From Closterium sp. Naga37s-1 (lineage: Eukaryota > Streptophyta > Zygnematophyceae > Desmidiales > Closteriaceae), in the NCBI GenBank assembly GCA_947471745.1, contig CANJKZ010000170.1, forward strand, positions 1,195,001-1,259,000: a stretch of 64,000 bases of DNA. The letters are read 5' to 3'. The notes under the pieces were generated by a model. It did no database searches. It was not told the DNA's origin and was given only the letters and a program-made list of their open reading frames with translations. Made by a program: the position numbers and the translations under genes. Below, in pieces: positions 41,879-52,823 of the stretch (positions within the stretch are counted from its first letter, which is position 1; each line of letters opens with the position of its first letter).

Positions 41879-43549
41879 TGTCAGAATATTATGTTTCTCT
41901 AGTCTGCAGTGGGGTACTCTGTAGTGAGTACAACCCTGTTAGGGTTTGCTATATGTATCCCAATGCTTTCTAGTGCAATCATCCTCACTCATTTGATTCT
42001 CGATTCTCACATGGTATAGAGCAATATCGATCCTTCCTAAGGGCCCACCACGTTTACACTGAAAATTTTCCTACCCTAGGCGCGCGTCGCGCCTGCCCTT
42101 AACGGCCCTTCGCGGCCCCTCATAAGGCCCTTCGCGGCCCCTCGTTAGGCCCCTTCGCGGCCCCTCGTAAGGCCCTTCGCGGCCCCTCGTTAGGCCCCTT
42201 CGCGGCCCCTCGTAAGGCCCCTCGTTAGGCCCCTTTGCGGCCCCCTAGTAAGGCCCCTTTCGCGGCCCCCTCGTAAGGCCCCTTCGCGGCCCCTAGTGAG
42301 GCCCTTCGCGGCCCCGTCAGGCCCCGTTTGCGGCCCCGTCAGGCCCTGTTTGCGGCCCCGTTCGGCCCCGTCAGGCCCCGTAAGGCCCTGTCAGGCCCCG
42401 TTCGCGGCCCGTTAGGCCCCTTCGCGGCCCGCCCCGGCCCTTCCTCGGCCCTGTCCCGGACCTGCCCCGACCCCGGCCCTGCCCCGACCCCGGCCCTGCC
42501 CCGACCCTGTCGCGGCCCGTTAGGTCCGTCGCGGCCCCCCTTCGCGGCCCGTTAGGCCCCGTTGCGGCTTGTCGCGGCCCCTTCGCGGCCCGTTAGGCCC
42601 CTTCGCGGCCCGCCCCGGCCCTTCCTCGGCCCTGTCCCGGACCTGCCCCGACCCAGGCCCCGCCCTCATGCCGGTCGTGGCGCACCAGGGGCCCGTGCAC
42701 CGCCCCCACCCCCTTTTCCCGTCGCCTTACGTGGCGACCCGGGGGGGGGAGGGGCGCGCGCGCCCCCCCCCCCCCCCCCCCCCCCGCTCGCCACGCAAGG
42801 CGACGGGAGGGGCTACCTGGGGGGGCGCGCGTCGCCCCTTCTTCCGCCTGTTCTGGCGCCCCCCCACCTTTCTCCTACCTCCCCCTGCTGCGGGAGCAGC
42901 AGAGGGGGGGAGGGGACCTGCAGCACCTGCCCCCCCCCCCCCCCCCCCGCCCCTTCTCCTACCTCCCCCCCTGGTGCGGGTGCAGCAGTGGGGGGGGGAG
43001 GGGATCTGCGGCACCAGCCCCCCCCCCCCCCTTCCATGGGGATGGCGGGGAGAAGGGGGGTAAGCTTGGAGGTCCAGGGGGAGGCAGGAGGGGATCTGCA
43101 GCACCAGGTCCCCCACCCTTCTCCTACCTCCCCCTGCTGCGGGTACAGCAGTGGGGGGGAGGGGATTTGCCATCCCCCTGCTGCGGTTGCGGCAGTGGGG
43201 GGAGGGGACCTGCAGCACCAGCCCCCCCCCCCCCCCCCCCCCCCCCCTCCTCTCCGCCCTTTTCTCCTCTCCCTCCCCCTGCTGCGGGTGCAGCAGTGGG
43301 GGGAGGGGATCTGCCATCCCCCTGGTGCGGATGCGGCAGTGGGGGGAGGGGACCTGCAGCACCTGCCTGCCCCCCCCGCCCCCCACCCCCCCACCCCCCC
43401 CCCCCCCGTCTCTCTGCTGCGGGTGCAGCAGTGGGGGAGGGTATGGGGGTGGCGGGTGTGGCCAACCCGCCAGCCCTGCTGCGCCCTACTGCCCTGTGCG
43501 CCCCGTGCGCCCTGCTGCCCTGCTGCCCTCTGCACGCGCCATGCACAGC

Positions 43550-43590
<41 letters not shown>

Positions 43591-44372
43591 TTCTCCTCCA
43601 TCCCCTGCTGCAGGTGCAGCAGTGGGGGAGGGTATGGGGGTGGCGGGTGTGTGGCATCCCCTGCTCCTCCTCCTACTCCGTCTCCCACTACTGCAGCTGC
43701 CGCTGAGGGGGGTGGGTGTGTGTGAGTCGACGGAGTGGTGCTAGGGGGTGGAGTGTGAGTGAACCTAGGGGTGCAGCATGGGGTGTGTGAATGGGGGGTG
43801 CGGCAGTAGAGGGAGGTTGGGTGGAGGTAGCCGTCGTGTTGCTAGCAGTGCCAGTAGTCCGGAGGTGCGCTTCCGGTAGCCCAGTGATGCCGCTGCGCCA
43901 GTCGCCCGTGGGTCTGTTGCTCCTGCCGCTCGTCTTAGCCGCGGAGCCAGTTACTCCTGTAGTCCGGAGGTGCGCCTCCGGTAGCCACAGTGCGCGCCGC
44001 TCCTGTTGCCCGTGTGTCTGCAGCTTCCGCCGTTGCCTCCTCTCTCCTCTCCTATTAGTCCAGCCTCCTCCTCCTCACTTGCCCTCTGTGATAGCCTCTA
44101 GCTTTGCTTATTTATTGTGAACTTTAAACTGTTACTTCTTGTACTTGTGCTCAGAATGTGTGGTGACATTGTGATCCACCCTGAGCTTGCTTTGCTTTGC
44201 TTCTTGTGCTGATTATACCCCACTTTGACTATGGGGGTGTGTCAGAATATTATGTTTCTCTAGTCTGCAGTGGGGTACTTTGTAGTGAGTACAACCCTGT
44301 TAGGGTTTGCTATATGTATCCCAATGCTTTCTAGTGCAATCATCCTCACTCATTTGATTCTCGACTCTCACA
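41879..44372 (+). mobile_element. NA2: non-autonomous LTR element inside Cop1 gag
   Basis: 2494 bp. LTRs at 41879-42011 and 44240-44372 (133 bp, two differences). The exact duplication GTATC occurs at 41874-41878 and 44373-44377. The primer site TGGTATAGAGC begins at 42012 and the purine tract TATGGGGGTG precedes the 3' LTR. The interior is extremely GC-rich, with GCGGCCCCTCGTAAGG-type repeats, C runs and no plausible gene. The 3' 100 bp matches the 3' region of Cop2/Cop6. Confidence 0.95.
42041..42049 (+). promoter_or_regulatory. leader box GGGCCCACC, NA2
   Basis: 30 bp inside the 5' LTR, in the context TTCCTAAGGGCCCACCACG. Confidence 0.55.
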
Positions 44373-44699
44373 GTATCAGTCGCTGACGGCGTACACGATA
44401 CTCCTTCGAAATTTAACGCCAAACGAGCAGCAGAACATTCGGTCTTATCGAGGATACGGCAACTCCGCCGAGCTGGCGTACAACCACCTGAAGAGCCTGT
44501 ATCAAGCAACAGACAGTGTTAACCAGAGTCGTCTCATGGCACAGTTGACAACAGTGGAAATGAAACCCGGCGAAAAAGGAATGGCTTATATTAGCCGTTG
44601 TCGCGGACTGCGCGACAGACTCCTTCGATGCGGAGGATCAATATCCGAAGAAGCTTTTGTAACAGTCATCATCGCCGGCCTTGGTCCTCATTAGCGCTC

Positions 44700-46678
44700 C
44701 ACCTGAGCACTCCTTTGAGCTCACGGGAAGATCTCCGAAGCAGCACTCTGTGCCGAAATTCACTCTGAACAGCAGGATATGGACCTGCACGAAGAACGAC
44801 ACAAGAAGAAAGCGTCAGCGCCAGAATTCGCCTTTCACACTCAACGACGCTACAACAACAACAACAACAACCGACACAACAACCGACAAGTACAACAGTA
44901 CGTCCCACCGTTCTGTGGTCTTTGCAAGACGTCCGGACATCTGCGCACACACTGCCCGAATCAGCAGCAGTCAACACCGCCGCAACGTCAACTTCGGCCT
45001 TTAAGCAGTCAAGTAGCTTTTACGCAGGCACATCCCACCAGTCAAGTGCAGCCTTCAACATCTTCAATAACACAACCTGCACAAGGAACAAGAAAAATCG
45101 TAAGCTGCATGACAAGAAGAACAGCTCGATGAAAGGACTCCTCGCTGCGAATCACTGGAGCCCAATCCGACGTATGCAGCCATCGCCCAGAGCGAGCCGT
45201 CCGGGCAAGACACTTGGTTCTTGGACAGTTGCTGCGGACAGCACATGTGCTCCTCGAGTCGCTTCGTTCAACAAGAACATCAACTTCAGCGGGAAGTTGT
45301 CATCACCGTGGCCAACAACCAGAACCTGCACACACGACGACAAGGGATAGTACAACTTCAGTCTCGAGAAACTAACGTCATCTTACAAATGTCCAAAGTT
45401 TTGATTGCAGAAGGACTCGGCTACAACCTACTAAGCGTCAGCCAACTGATGGCGAAGGGTATTCATCTTGAAGCGGACAGCACCACTCAGGAGTTCAAGT
45501 TATTCCAAGGTAAAGGAGGACTCTACATCGGCAGAGCAGTCTTGAAGAAGAACGTCTTCGTTCTTGATTTTGTACCGGACCAAGGAACCGCCGACAGCGA
45601 CGCCATCACCAACTTCGCTTCTTGGACACATCCACCGGACCTCGATCCCGACTTTAGCCCTGGAGGATTCTGGTATTCACATACCATACCTGAAGCAGAA
45701 AGAACACGGGCATTAGCAACAATCCGGCAAGAAGAAACAACATCGACAGCAGCAGAGACAACATCGGCAACAACAGCAACACTTATAGCACCACTCGCGA
45801 GCTCTTTGACGGCACCAACCTTAATCGACAACACTCCACCGACTCCTGCGCAGCAGTTAGCTCCCACTCCACGTGAAGTTCACAGAAGCGCCAACTTCAC
45901 CGTGGGCTTTTACTCCAACTCCGACCTGTACAGACGCTCACCCGGACATCGTGTGAGCGAATCCCCGTGGCACGAAAGACTGGGTCATCCAAGCAACACC
46001 ACGGTAAACAATACAATCAAGGCAGCAGTGCTCAAATAAGATTCACTCCTTCTACCCGACGGCAGAGAACTCCAACGAGTCCGCGGAACATGCTTTACCT
46101 ATCCCGAAGCCGACTTACCGCATCAACCATTCGTCTCTCACCACAATCCAAGCGCACCAACCTATGCACCACTCGAGAAAGTATACAGCAACATCCTGTA
46201 TACTCGCGAACAAGGACAAGGAGCATATAATTACGTGATTACTTTCATCGACGCCGCCACCCGTTACGTCTGGCATCTTAATCTCCCAAGTCGCGACATG
46301 GCCTTCGAAGCTTTCGTCACCTGGCTACCTGTGGCAGAACGAGAATCAGGAGCAAAGCTGAAAAGCTTCCAGTCTGACGGAGGAGTGGAATATCAGTCCC
46401 AAAGGTTCAAGCAGTACCTCCCAGAACGAGGCATCAAGCGACTCATCTCGCTTCCCTACGCCCATCAACAGCAAGGCGTGGCAGAACGGATGAACAGAAC
46501 TCTCCAGAACACCATGCGCAAATTGCTGCGTGGCATGCGACTGCCCAATCACCAGTGGCCTAAGGCGATGGACCACGCTGTCATGCTGCACAACTTGCTC
46601 TCATCGTCATCACTCCCGAACAACGCATCACCGCACCTGCTGTGGACAGGAAAACTGGGCAACACAAAAATGTTATGA
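44700..46678 (+). pseudogene. Cop1 zinc knuckle, protease and integrase region, several frameshifts
   Basis: Zinc knuckle near 44920-44960. Protease region around 45221 reads DSCCGQHMC, where copia proteases normally have DSG/DSGC. The pre-integrase motif HERLGHPS lies near 45970 and a stop follows at 46037-46039. The integrase core (46200-46678) has the first Asp in TFIDAATRYVW, the second in FQSDGGVEY, and Glu in QQGVAERMNR, so the D,D-35-E triad is present. A TGA at 46676-46678 ends this frame; RT resumes in a shifted frame. Confidence 0.85.
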
Positions 46679-46690
46679 GTTTTCGGGTGC

Positions 46691-48868
46691 ATGGTACAGT
46701 ACCGCCCGCACACTGCAAGAGCCGGAAGATTTTCTCAACGCGCACAGTGGGGACTACATCTGGGCATTGAAAAGCATTACAACGCATGGAAATTTTTTGA
46801 CGTCCACTCGAAGGAAACAGTAGCAGCACGTGATGTCATCTTCTACGAGCGACTCACACTTCAAACGTACCTGGACAACTTGGCACCAAATCGAGACCTC
46901 ACGGGCGGCTTCCGTGGCAACCGAGCCTTCGCTTCAGCAGCAGACGAAGCTGACTGGGACGAGCAAAACGTGGACAATGCATCCGAGGAAGCAGGACCAC
47001 TCCCATACTGCTCCGTGCCCATCCCGACGGATGACGAAAATCCTCGCGAAAGTGTCAACGCCGAAACTTACTTCGACTTCGCTGACACCGGTTACGTTAC
47101 ACCCCAACCGGTCAACACCAACATCTCCGAACGCATAGGACCGAATTTCTTACCAGACCCTGAAGCAGGAGACGAAGCAGCTTATCAAGAGGACACAAAT
47201 CTTCCTCGCTACACACAGAGTGGCCTGCGTTTCTGGGACTCGTCACCGCTGTCCACGGAGCAGCACCACGTAAGGAGCCTGCCACCATTCAGCAGGCTCT
47301 GGGGGGGGGAACACAGGGAAAAATGGCGCGAGGCCATGGACAGAGAGTTAAAGGCGCTGCAAGAACGCAATACCTGGAAAGTCGTACCTATCGGAGTAGC
47401 ACGCAACAAGACCATCCTCACGGGAAAATGGGTTTTCCGCGTGAAAACAAAAGCCGATAGAACAATCGACAAATTCAAAGCACACTGGGTTGTGCGTGGC
47501 TTCGACCAAGAGCAAGGGCGAGACTTCACGGAAACATTCGCCCCAGTAAGCCGACATACCTCACAACGGATTCTCCTCGCGATAGCCGCCATGAACCGGA
47601 AGAAGCTTCGGCAAATCGATGTCGCCAACGCCTTCCTCTACGCCCCCGTTGATGCTGAGATTTTCGTCAAACTCCTGCACGGTTCCAACGCAGGCCCAAA
47701 CCAAGTCTGTCAGCTGGAAAAATCTCTGTACGGGATCAAGCAAGCCCCGAGACTGTGGCAGCAGCACCTTCGCGCCCGCCTAATTCGCATCGGATTCCTT
47801 CAACTACCGCACGACCAAGGGATGTATCGACTGACGAAGGGTACCGACTACATTCTACTCATCGTCTACGTCGACGACCTCCTCTACATAGGCTCCACCG
47901 ACGCCATAACGGCATGGTTTGAAGGGGAGCTGCAGCGGGATCTCACTCTCACCGTCGCAACTACCGTGACACAGTACCTAGGACTGAACATCCAAGACGG
48001 CGACAATGCAATCTACCTCAGCGCTGAAAAGTACACGGACACTATCGCAAAACGTTTCGGACTCACTCCAACCGACATCTCCACGCCATACCACTACACC
48101 GACGGAAATCGAAAAGCCTCCGCTCTACTCAAACCTGCCGGCATCCACGACTACCAACGGAAGTTAGGCTGCCTACTCTTCGCAGCCGTCACCTGCCGAC
48201 CGGATCTATCCTACTCAGCTAGCCAACTCGCTACCTACCTCAAGAAGCCTGAAGCAGAGCACATGCTCGAACTCGACCGAGCACTTCATTACCTCGTCAG
48301 CACTCCGACGATCGGACTAACCTACCACAAGACCGGAACTAAGACACCTAAGCTAATCGGTTACGTCGACGCCGATCACGCTGGAGACTCTGATAACAGA
48401 CGATCTCGAACTGGCTACGTCTACAGACTCGAACCTATCGGGCCTATCTCATGGCAGTCGAACAAGCAAGAGCTAATCACTCTCTCCTCAGCGGAAGCAG
48501 AATATATCGCACTCTGCTCAGCCACCAAGGAAGGGCTATATCTTCGCGAATTACAGGAGGAAGCAAAATTGGCCCAGTTACCCAGCTTCTCTCTCTTCTA
48601 CGACAACCAATCGGCCATTCGCATAGCGAACAAAAACGGGTTCGCGAATCGAACGAAGCACATCGCCCTTTGGTACTTCTTTGTAAAAGACGAAATCGAG
48701 AAGGGAAGACTCGAGCTATCCTACTGTCCCACATCCGAGATGGCAGCTGATTACTTGACCAAGAATCTCGGAAAACAAAAGCTCGAGTACTGCATGCTGC
48801 TGACTGGACAAGGACACGCCATCAGCAGCGATACTCCAGAAGCGAAGGGGAGTGTTGGAAACAAGTAA
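46691..48868 (+). CDS. Cop1 reverse transcriptase and RNase H (open for 725 codons)
   Basis: The intact open 3' half of the Cop1 polyprotein. It starts with the end of the integrase (RAGRFSQRAQWGLHLGIEKHYNAWKFFD). The RT domain follows, with WKVVPIGVARNKTILTGKWVF, FDQEQGRDFTETFAPVSR and the catalytic YVDD (about 47870). RNase H has the acidic patches YVDADHAGDSDNRRSRTGY, SSAEAEYIALCSATKE and ANKNGFANRTKHI. It ends inside the 3' LTR at 48868. The ATG at 46691 is simply the first in frame; the real product would be translated from gag. Confidence 0.88.
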   Translation: MVQYRPHTARAGRFSQRAQWGLHLGIEKHYNAWKFFDVHSKETVAARDVIFYERLTLQTYLDNLAPNRDLTGGFRGNRAFASAADEADWDEQNVDNASEEAGPLPYCSVPIPTDDENPRESVNAETYFDFADTGYVTPQPVNTNISERIGPNFLPDPEAGDEAAYQEDTNLPRYTQSGLRFWDSSPLSTEQHHVRSLPPFSRLWGGEHREKWREAMDRELKALQERNTWKVVPIGVARNKTILTGKWVFRVKTKADRTIDKFKAHWVVRGFDQEQGRDFTETFAPVSRHTSQRILLAIAAMNRKKLRQIDVANAFLYAPVDAEIFVKLLHGSNAGPNQVCQLEKSLYGIKQAPRLWQQHLRARLIRIGFLQLPHDQGMYRLTKGTDYILLIVYVDDLLYIGSTDAITAWFEGELQRDLTLTVATTVTQYLGLNIQDGDNAIYLSAEKYTDTIAKRFGLTPTDISTPYHYTDGNRKASALLKPAGIHDYQRKLGCLLFAAVTCRPDLSYSASQLATYLKKPEAEHMLELDRALHYLVSTPTIGLTYHKTGTKTPKLIGYVDADHAGDSDNRRSRTGYVYRLEPIGPISWQSNKQELITLSSAEAEYIALCSATKEGLYLRELQEEAKLAQLPSFSLFYDNQSAIRIANKNGFANRTKHIALWYFFVKDEIEKGRLELSYCPTSEMAADYLTKNLGKQKLEYCMLLTGQGHAISSDTPEAKGSVGNK

Positions 48869-49293
48869 TTTAAACGCTTCTGAAGTATCGAAGTATCGAC
48901 ACAAAACGGAGCAGACTACAACGAAGAAACACACGAGTCAACAAAAACAACCGCTGGAGGTTACGCGAAGGTCAAAGGTCGCTGACCTTTGACTTGACGA
49001 AAAGTACAGTGCGACAGCAAGGACACACAACTGACTCGTTACTGAGCAGTTACCCGAGTCGGCACTGTATCGAACCGCAACAGCAAAACAGTTAAAAGTA
49101 GAACCTTTCATATTCCTTTGTAATCATATAAAAGCCTTGTATTTCCCTGCTATTAATCAACTTATGTTGTTCTCACACACCAGTACAAGGTGGTTCAAGC
49201 AATTCTTATATTAACGCTTCCACAATTACAACATCTCTACTTCAATACGGATCTTAGCCTTGAAAGATCCTAAGGACTTTTCTCAGCCCAACA
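48853..49293 (+). repeat. Cop1 3' LTR, complete
   Basis: 441 bp, ends TG...CA, preceded by a purine tract and followed by the duplication ATTCA. The Cop1 pol frame ends 16 bp inside it. Confidence 0.92.
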
Positions 49294-49456
49294 ATTCATT
49301 ACCACGCATATGTGTTAAACTATGTTTGTATGTATGTAGGCTGTAGTGGGGGGTAGCCTCTATTGAGTATAACACTTGAGGGTTAGACCTACTTGTACTC
49401 AATTCCCATTCTAGTCAATCATTCTTGCCTTCTAGTTCTGACATGGTATTCAGAGC

Positions 49457-50552
49457 ATGTCCCTCCATAGGACCGCTCCGTTAGGGACCATACGGACTGC
49501 CCGTTTTTCCTGCCCTGCCCTGCCCTGCCCTGTCCGATCGTAACTGCCCTGCCCGATCGTAACTGCCCTGCCCTCACAGCGTCCTACACGCTGCCCTGCC
49601 CTGGCTTGCGCGCTGCCCTAGGCACTACCAGCACACGCAGCTGCCCGCGCTGCACGCGACCTGCCCGTGCATTCTGCCGCCCGCGCCCAGCGCGTCCTGC
49701 TGCCCACACGCCCTGCAGCCCGTGCTCACCTCTGCTGACCGCGTCACCTGCTACCCCCGTGCGCCCTGCTGCCCGCGCGCGCCCTGCTGCCCGTGCGTGC
49801 CTTTGCAGCCAGCGCACCCTGCTGCCCTGCGCCCCGCGTGCACTCTGCTGCCCGCGCCCCGCTAGCCCTGCAGCCCGCGCGCCTGCGCTGCCCGCACCCC
49901 GCGCGCCTCTGCTGCCCTGTGCCCCTCGTGCGCCCTGCAGCCCGCACGCCCTGCAGCCCGCGTCGACCTGCACCTCGCGTCACCCTGCTGCCCGCGCGCC
50001 CTGCAGCTCGCGTCGCCTGCTGCCCGCGCGCGCTGTGCTGCCAACACGCCCTGCACACGCTGCCTTGCAGCCCGCACGCCCTGCAGCCCGCACGCCCTGT
50101 AGCCTACGCGCCCTACAGCCCGCGTCACCCTACAGCCCGCGTCGCCCTGTTGCCAACGCGCCCTGTGTGCGCTGCCATATTCGCGCTGCCATGCAGCCCG
50201 CAGCCACGCTGCCCACGCCCCACCCGCCCTGCCGCGCCCCGCACACCCTGCAGCCCCTGCGCCCCGCACGCCCTGCTGCCCGCGCGCTGCCTTAGCTGCC
50301 AGCGCGCTGCCCTAGGTGCCCGCGCACTGCCCTAGCCACTACAGCAGCCACAGTCGCAGCACCTCCCACTATGACAGCTGCCGCCATCTCAGCCGCTGAC
50401 TGCCACTACCCGTCATGGCAACACCGCCGGTCTTAGCGGCTGACGCCGATGGATGCCCGCACATGTTAGGGTTATGGCTTATGTGTTTGCGCTTGCATCT
50501 CCGGTGTCTCATTAGAGATGGTGCCTCCCTACTCGAGCACACGTCGGGGTCA
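49457..50552 (+). other. Cop5 leader: GC-rich repeat tract without a gene
   Basis: Opens with CCTGC pentamers (49508-49530), then several hundred bp of GCCCGCGCGCCCTGC-like units, and a less repetitive 200 bp before the Cop6 insertion. The open frames here are alanine/proline/arginine products of the repeat and are not considered genes. Confidence 0.65.
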
Positions 50553-50557
50553 CTTCC

Positions 50558-50686
50558 TGTCAAACATTAATCACATAGCCTGTCTAGGCTGTAGTGGGGT
50601 AGACACTATGGGATACAGTTTTTCTAGGGTTTCACATTTGTACCCAACTCATTTCCTAGTCAATCATCCTTTTCTGTTTATTCACA
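50558..50686 (+). repeat. Cop6 5' LTR
   Basis: 129 bp starting TGTCAAACATTAATC and ending TTATTCACA. It contains the box TGTAGTGGGGTA shared by all the related LTRs. Confidence 0.95.
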
Positions 50687-50727
50687 TGGTATAGAGCGGG
50701 TTCCCTAGCGGGACCGTTCCTTCCTAA

Positions 50728-50736
50728 GGGCCCACC
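50728..50736 (+). promoter_or_regulatory. leader box GGGCCCACC, Cop6
   Basis: 42 bp inside the 5' LTR, in the context TTCCTAAGGGCCCACCG. Confidence 0.55.
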
Positions 50737-51549
50737 GTCAAATTTTTTTGTTTCCTACCTGCCCGACGCGCGCTTCGCGCTCTGCCCTACCCTCGATCTT
50801 CGCGGCCCCCTAGCGGCCTGTCCTGCCCTACGCGCCCCCCCCCCCCTTTTGCGGCCCATTAGCGCCCCCCCCCCATTCGAGGCCCCGTTGCGACCCCGCC
50901 CCGGCCCTGCCCCGTCGCTCGAAGCCGCCGCGTCGCGGCCCGGCCCGTCGCCCCGTCGCCCGGCGCCCCGTCACCTCGGCCCGGCCCAGCCCGTCGCCCC
51001 GTCGTCCCGGCCTGGCCCTGCCCGTCGCCCCGTCGCCCGGCGCTGCCCTGGCCCTGCCCCGTCGCTCGTCGCGGCCTCTGTCGCGGCCCGGCCTCGGCCC
51101 TGCCCCGGCCCTCCCCCGGCCCTGTCGCGGCCCTGTTCCGGCCTGTCGCAGCCCTGCCCCGACCCTCCCCCGGACCTGTCGCGGCCCTGCCCCGAACCTG
51201 TCGCGGCCCTGCCCCGGCCCTGTTGCGGCCCTGTCGCGGCTCTGCCCCGGCCCTGCCCCGGCCCTGCCCCGACCCTTCTCCGGCGCTGCCCCGGACCTGT
51301 CGCAACCCTGCCCCGGCCCTGCCCCGGACCTGTTGCAGCCCTGCCCCGGCCCTCCCCGGACCTGTCGCAGCCCTGCCCCGGACCTGTTGCGGCCCTGCCC
51401 CGGCCCTCCCCCGGCCCTGCCCCGGCCCCGCCCCTGGTAAGAGCACCGCCGAGCCGCGCTGCCGAGCCGGCCCGCCCTGCCTAGCCGCGCCGCTTAGCCG
51501 AGTCGCACTGCTGCTGCTGCTAGCCTGCTGCTGCTCCTGTCCTGGCTAG

Positions 51550-52757
51550 TCCCAGTGTTCTTACCTTTGATGCTGAGGGTCGAGCGGTTGACTTCGAGGT
51601 CTGGATAGATGATCTGCAGCTTTTCCTACAGTGCGACAGCAAGGATGGTCACTCACTGTTCGATCTCACGTCTGGCGCCTCTACTGCCCCTGCTGCTGAT
51701 GCTGACAGTACTGCTCGCTCACAGTGGACCACGCGCGATGCTGCTGCCCGCCTTGCTGTGCGTAGTCACCTACCGTCTACTGAGCGCGCGCACTTTAGTC
51801 AGTACAAGAGTGCTAAGACTCTGTACGACGCTGTAGTTGCACGCTACTCTTCCCCTGCCACTGCTGCGCTTAGCCGCCTCATGCTACCGTACCTGTTCCC
51901 TGACCTCGCCGCTTTTGCCACAGTCACTGACCTCATTACGCACCTCCGCACTAGTGACACCCGCTACCGCGCTGCGCTTCCTGCTGAGTTCTGCGCCAAG
52001 AACCCCCCCCCCCCCCCCCATGTACATCACCCTCTACTACCTAGTCACCCGACTCCCTCACACCCTTCGCTCGGTAAGGGACCACTTCCTCTCTCTTTGC
52101 CCTACCACACTCACCGTTGACCTCCTCGAGGAGCGCCTCCTTGCAGCAGAGACTAGTATTACCGCTGTAGGAGCCTCTCGTGGTGACCCCCGTACCCCTT
52201 TCTTTGAGGGGTGCTCCCCCGTTCCTCTTTTGCCCTCCGTTGCCTCTGCTGCTGCTGTCGACCTTGTTGGCACCAAGTCGGTCAGCGCTGCGTCTGCTCC
52301 TAGCGAGAGGCGCCGCAACGGCAAGGGCAAGCGGGGCAAGGGCGCTGGAGGAGGTGGCGGGGGAGGAGGTAGCGGCGGTGGAGGCGGAGGAGGGGGTGGG
52401 GGTGGGGGTGGCGGCAGAGGTGGGGGCTTCGGTGGCAGCGGTGGAGGTGGAGGCAGCGGTGGCGGTGGCGGTTGGGGTGGAGGCGGCGGAGGCGGAGGTG
52501 GAGCTGGTCGAGGTGGAGCTGTGCATCGGGGACCCCGGCACCAGCCGCGCTCTCGTGAGACCCCGTCGCCACAGCAGCTTCGTGAGTGGTACGCAGGGCG
52601 CCAGGGGTCTGGGGGTGCTGGTCCCTGTACCTACGTCCTGCGCACCGACGACCGCACTGGAGAGCAGTGTGGCGGCCTGCACGCCACCCAGCGCTGCTTC
52701 GGTCGCCTGACTGACGCCTGGCGTACCCAGTTCCTTGACGCCACTGAGATCCCTCGC
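51550..52757 (+). pseudogene. Cop6 gag, start codon lost and frameshifted at a C run
   Basis: It aligns with Cop4 gag. Where Cop4 has ATG GCT AGC, Cop6 has CTG GCT AGT, so the start is lost. The core reads VDFEVWIDDLQLFLQCDSKDG and HFSQYKSAKTLYDAVVARY. At 52006-52019 a long C run shifts the frame before MYITLYYLVTRL. Then come RRRNGKGKRGKG, a glycine-rich region, SPQQLREWYAG and a Cys/His cluster C-x13-C-x3-H-x4-C (CTYVLRTDDRTGEQC...H....C), ending at TAG 52758-52760. The C run could also be a sequencing slip. Confidence 0.83.
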
Positions 52758-52823
52758 TAGGGTGATCTGCTCAGGTCGAGTGTAGCTATCTTTGATCTTG
52801 ACTTTGATGCTATTCTTGCTGCC

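Larger units (their letters stand above)
41284..44694 (+). pseudogene. Cop1 gag, interrupted by NA2
   Basis: It begins MATQKERSSSNGS. The capsid region (LDALQVQSQFAHVLKLQTSTLFDGKDFYTWSFEFELMMEGA) is cut at 41878 by NA2. It resumes at 44373 as YQSLTAYTILLRNLTPNEQQN and runs to VIIAGLGPH, then a TAG at 44692-44694. Removing NA2 and one GTATC copy restores one frame. The zinc knuckle (C-x2-C-x4-H-x4-C, CGLCKTSGHLRTHC, near 44920-44960) follows in another frame. Confidence 0.85.
23651..49293 (+). mobile_element. Cop1: outer Ty1/copia retrotransposon, split by nested insertions
   Basis: It is flanked by the 5-bp duplication ATTCA (23646-23650 and 49294-49298). The 3' LTR is 48853-49293 (441 bp) with ends TGTTGG...CCAACA. 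The 5' LTR survives only as 23651-23974; its last ~117 bp and the primer site are missing where Cop2 abuts. The surviving LTR parts differ at about a dozen positions in 324, so this is the oldest element here. Internal order is gag (41284-41878 and 44373-44694), zinc knuckle, protease, integrase, reverse transcriptase and RNase H up to 48868. A purine tract (GAAGGGGAG) precedes the 3' LTR. Its pol is of a different Copia lineage from Cop2/3/4/5/6, and its DNA is much less GC-rich. Confidence 0.93.

Noticed and set aside
42328-43744. Long proline/alanine-rich frames in NA2
   Set aside because: Same reason as NA1: repeat-derived, not conserved as protein, interrupted by homopolymers of variable length.
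49606-51484. Arg/Pro/Ala-rich frames in the Cop5 and Cop6 leaders
   Set aside because: They lie between primer site and gag in repeat DNA and show no family resemblance.
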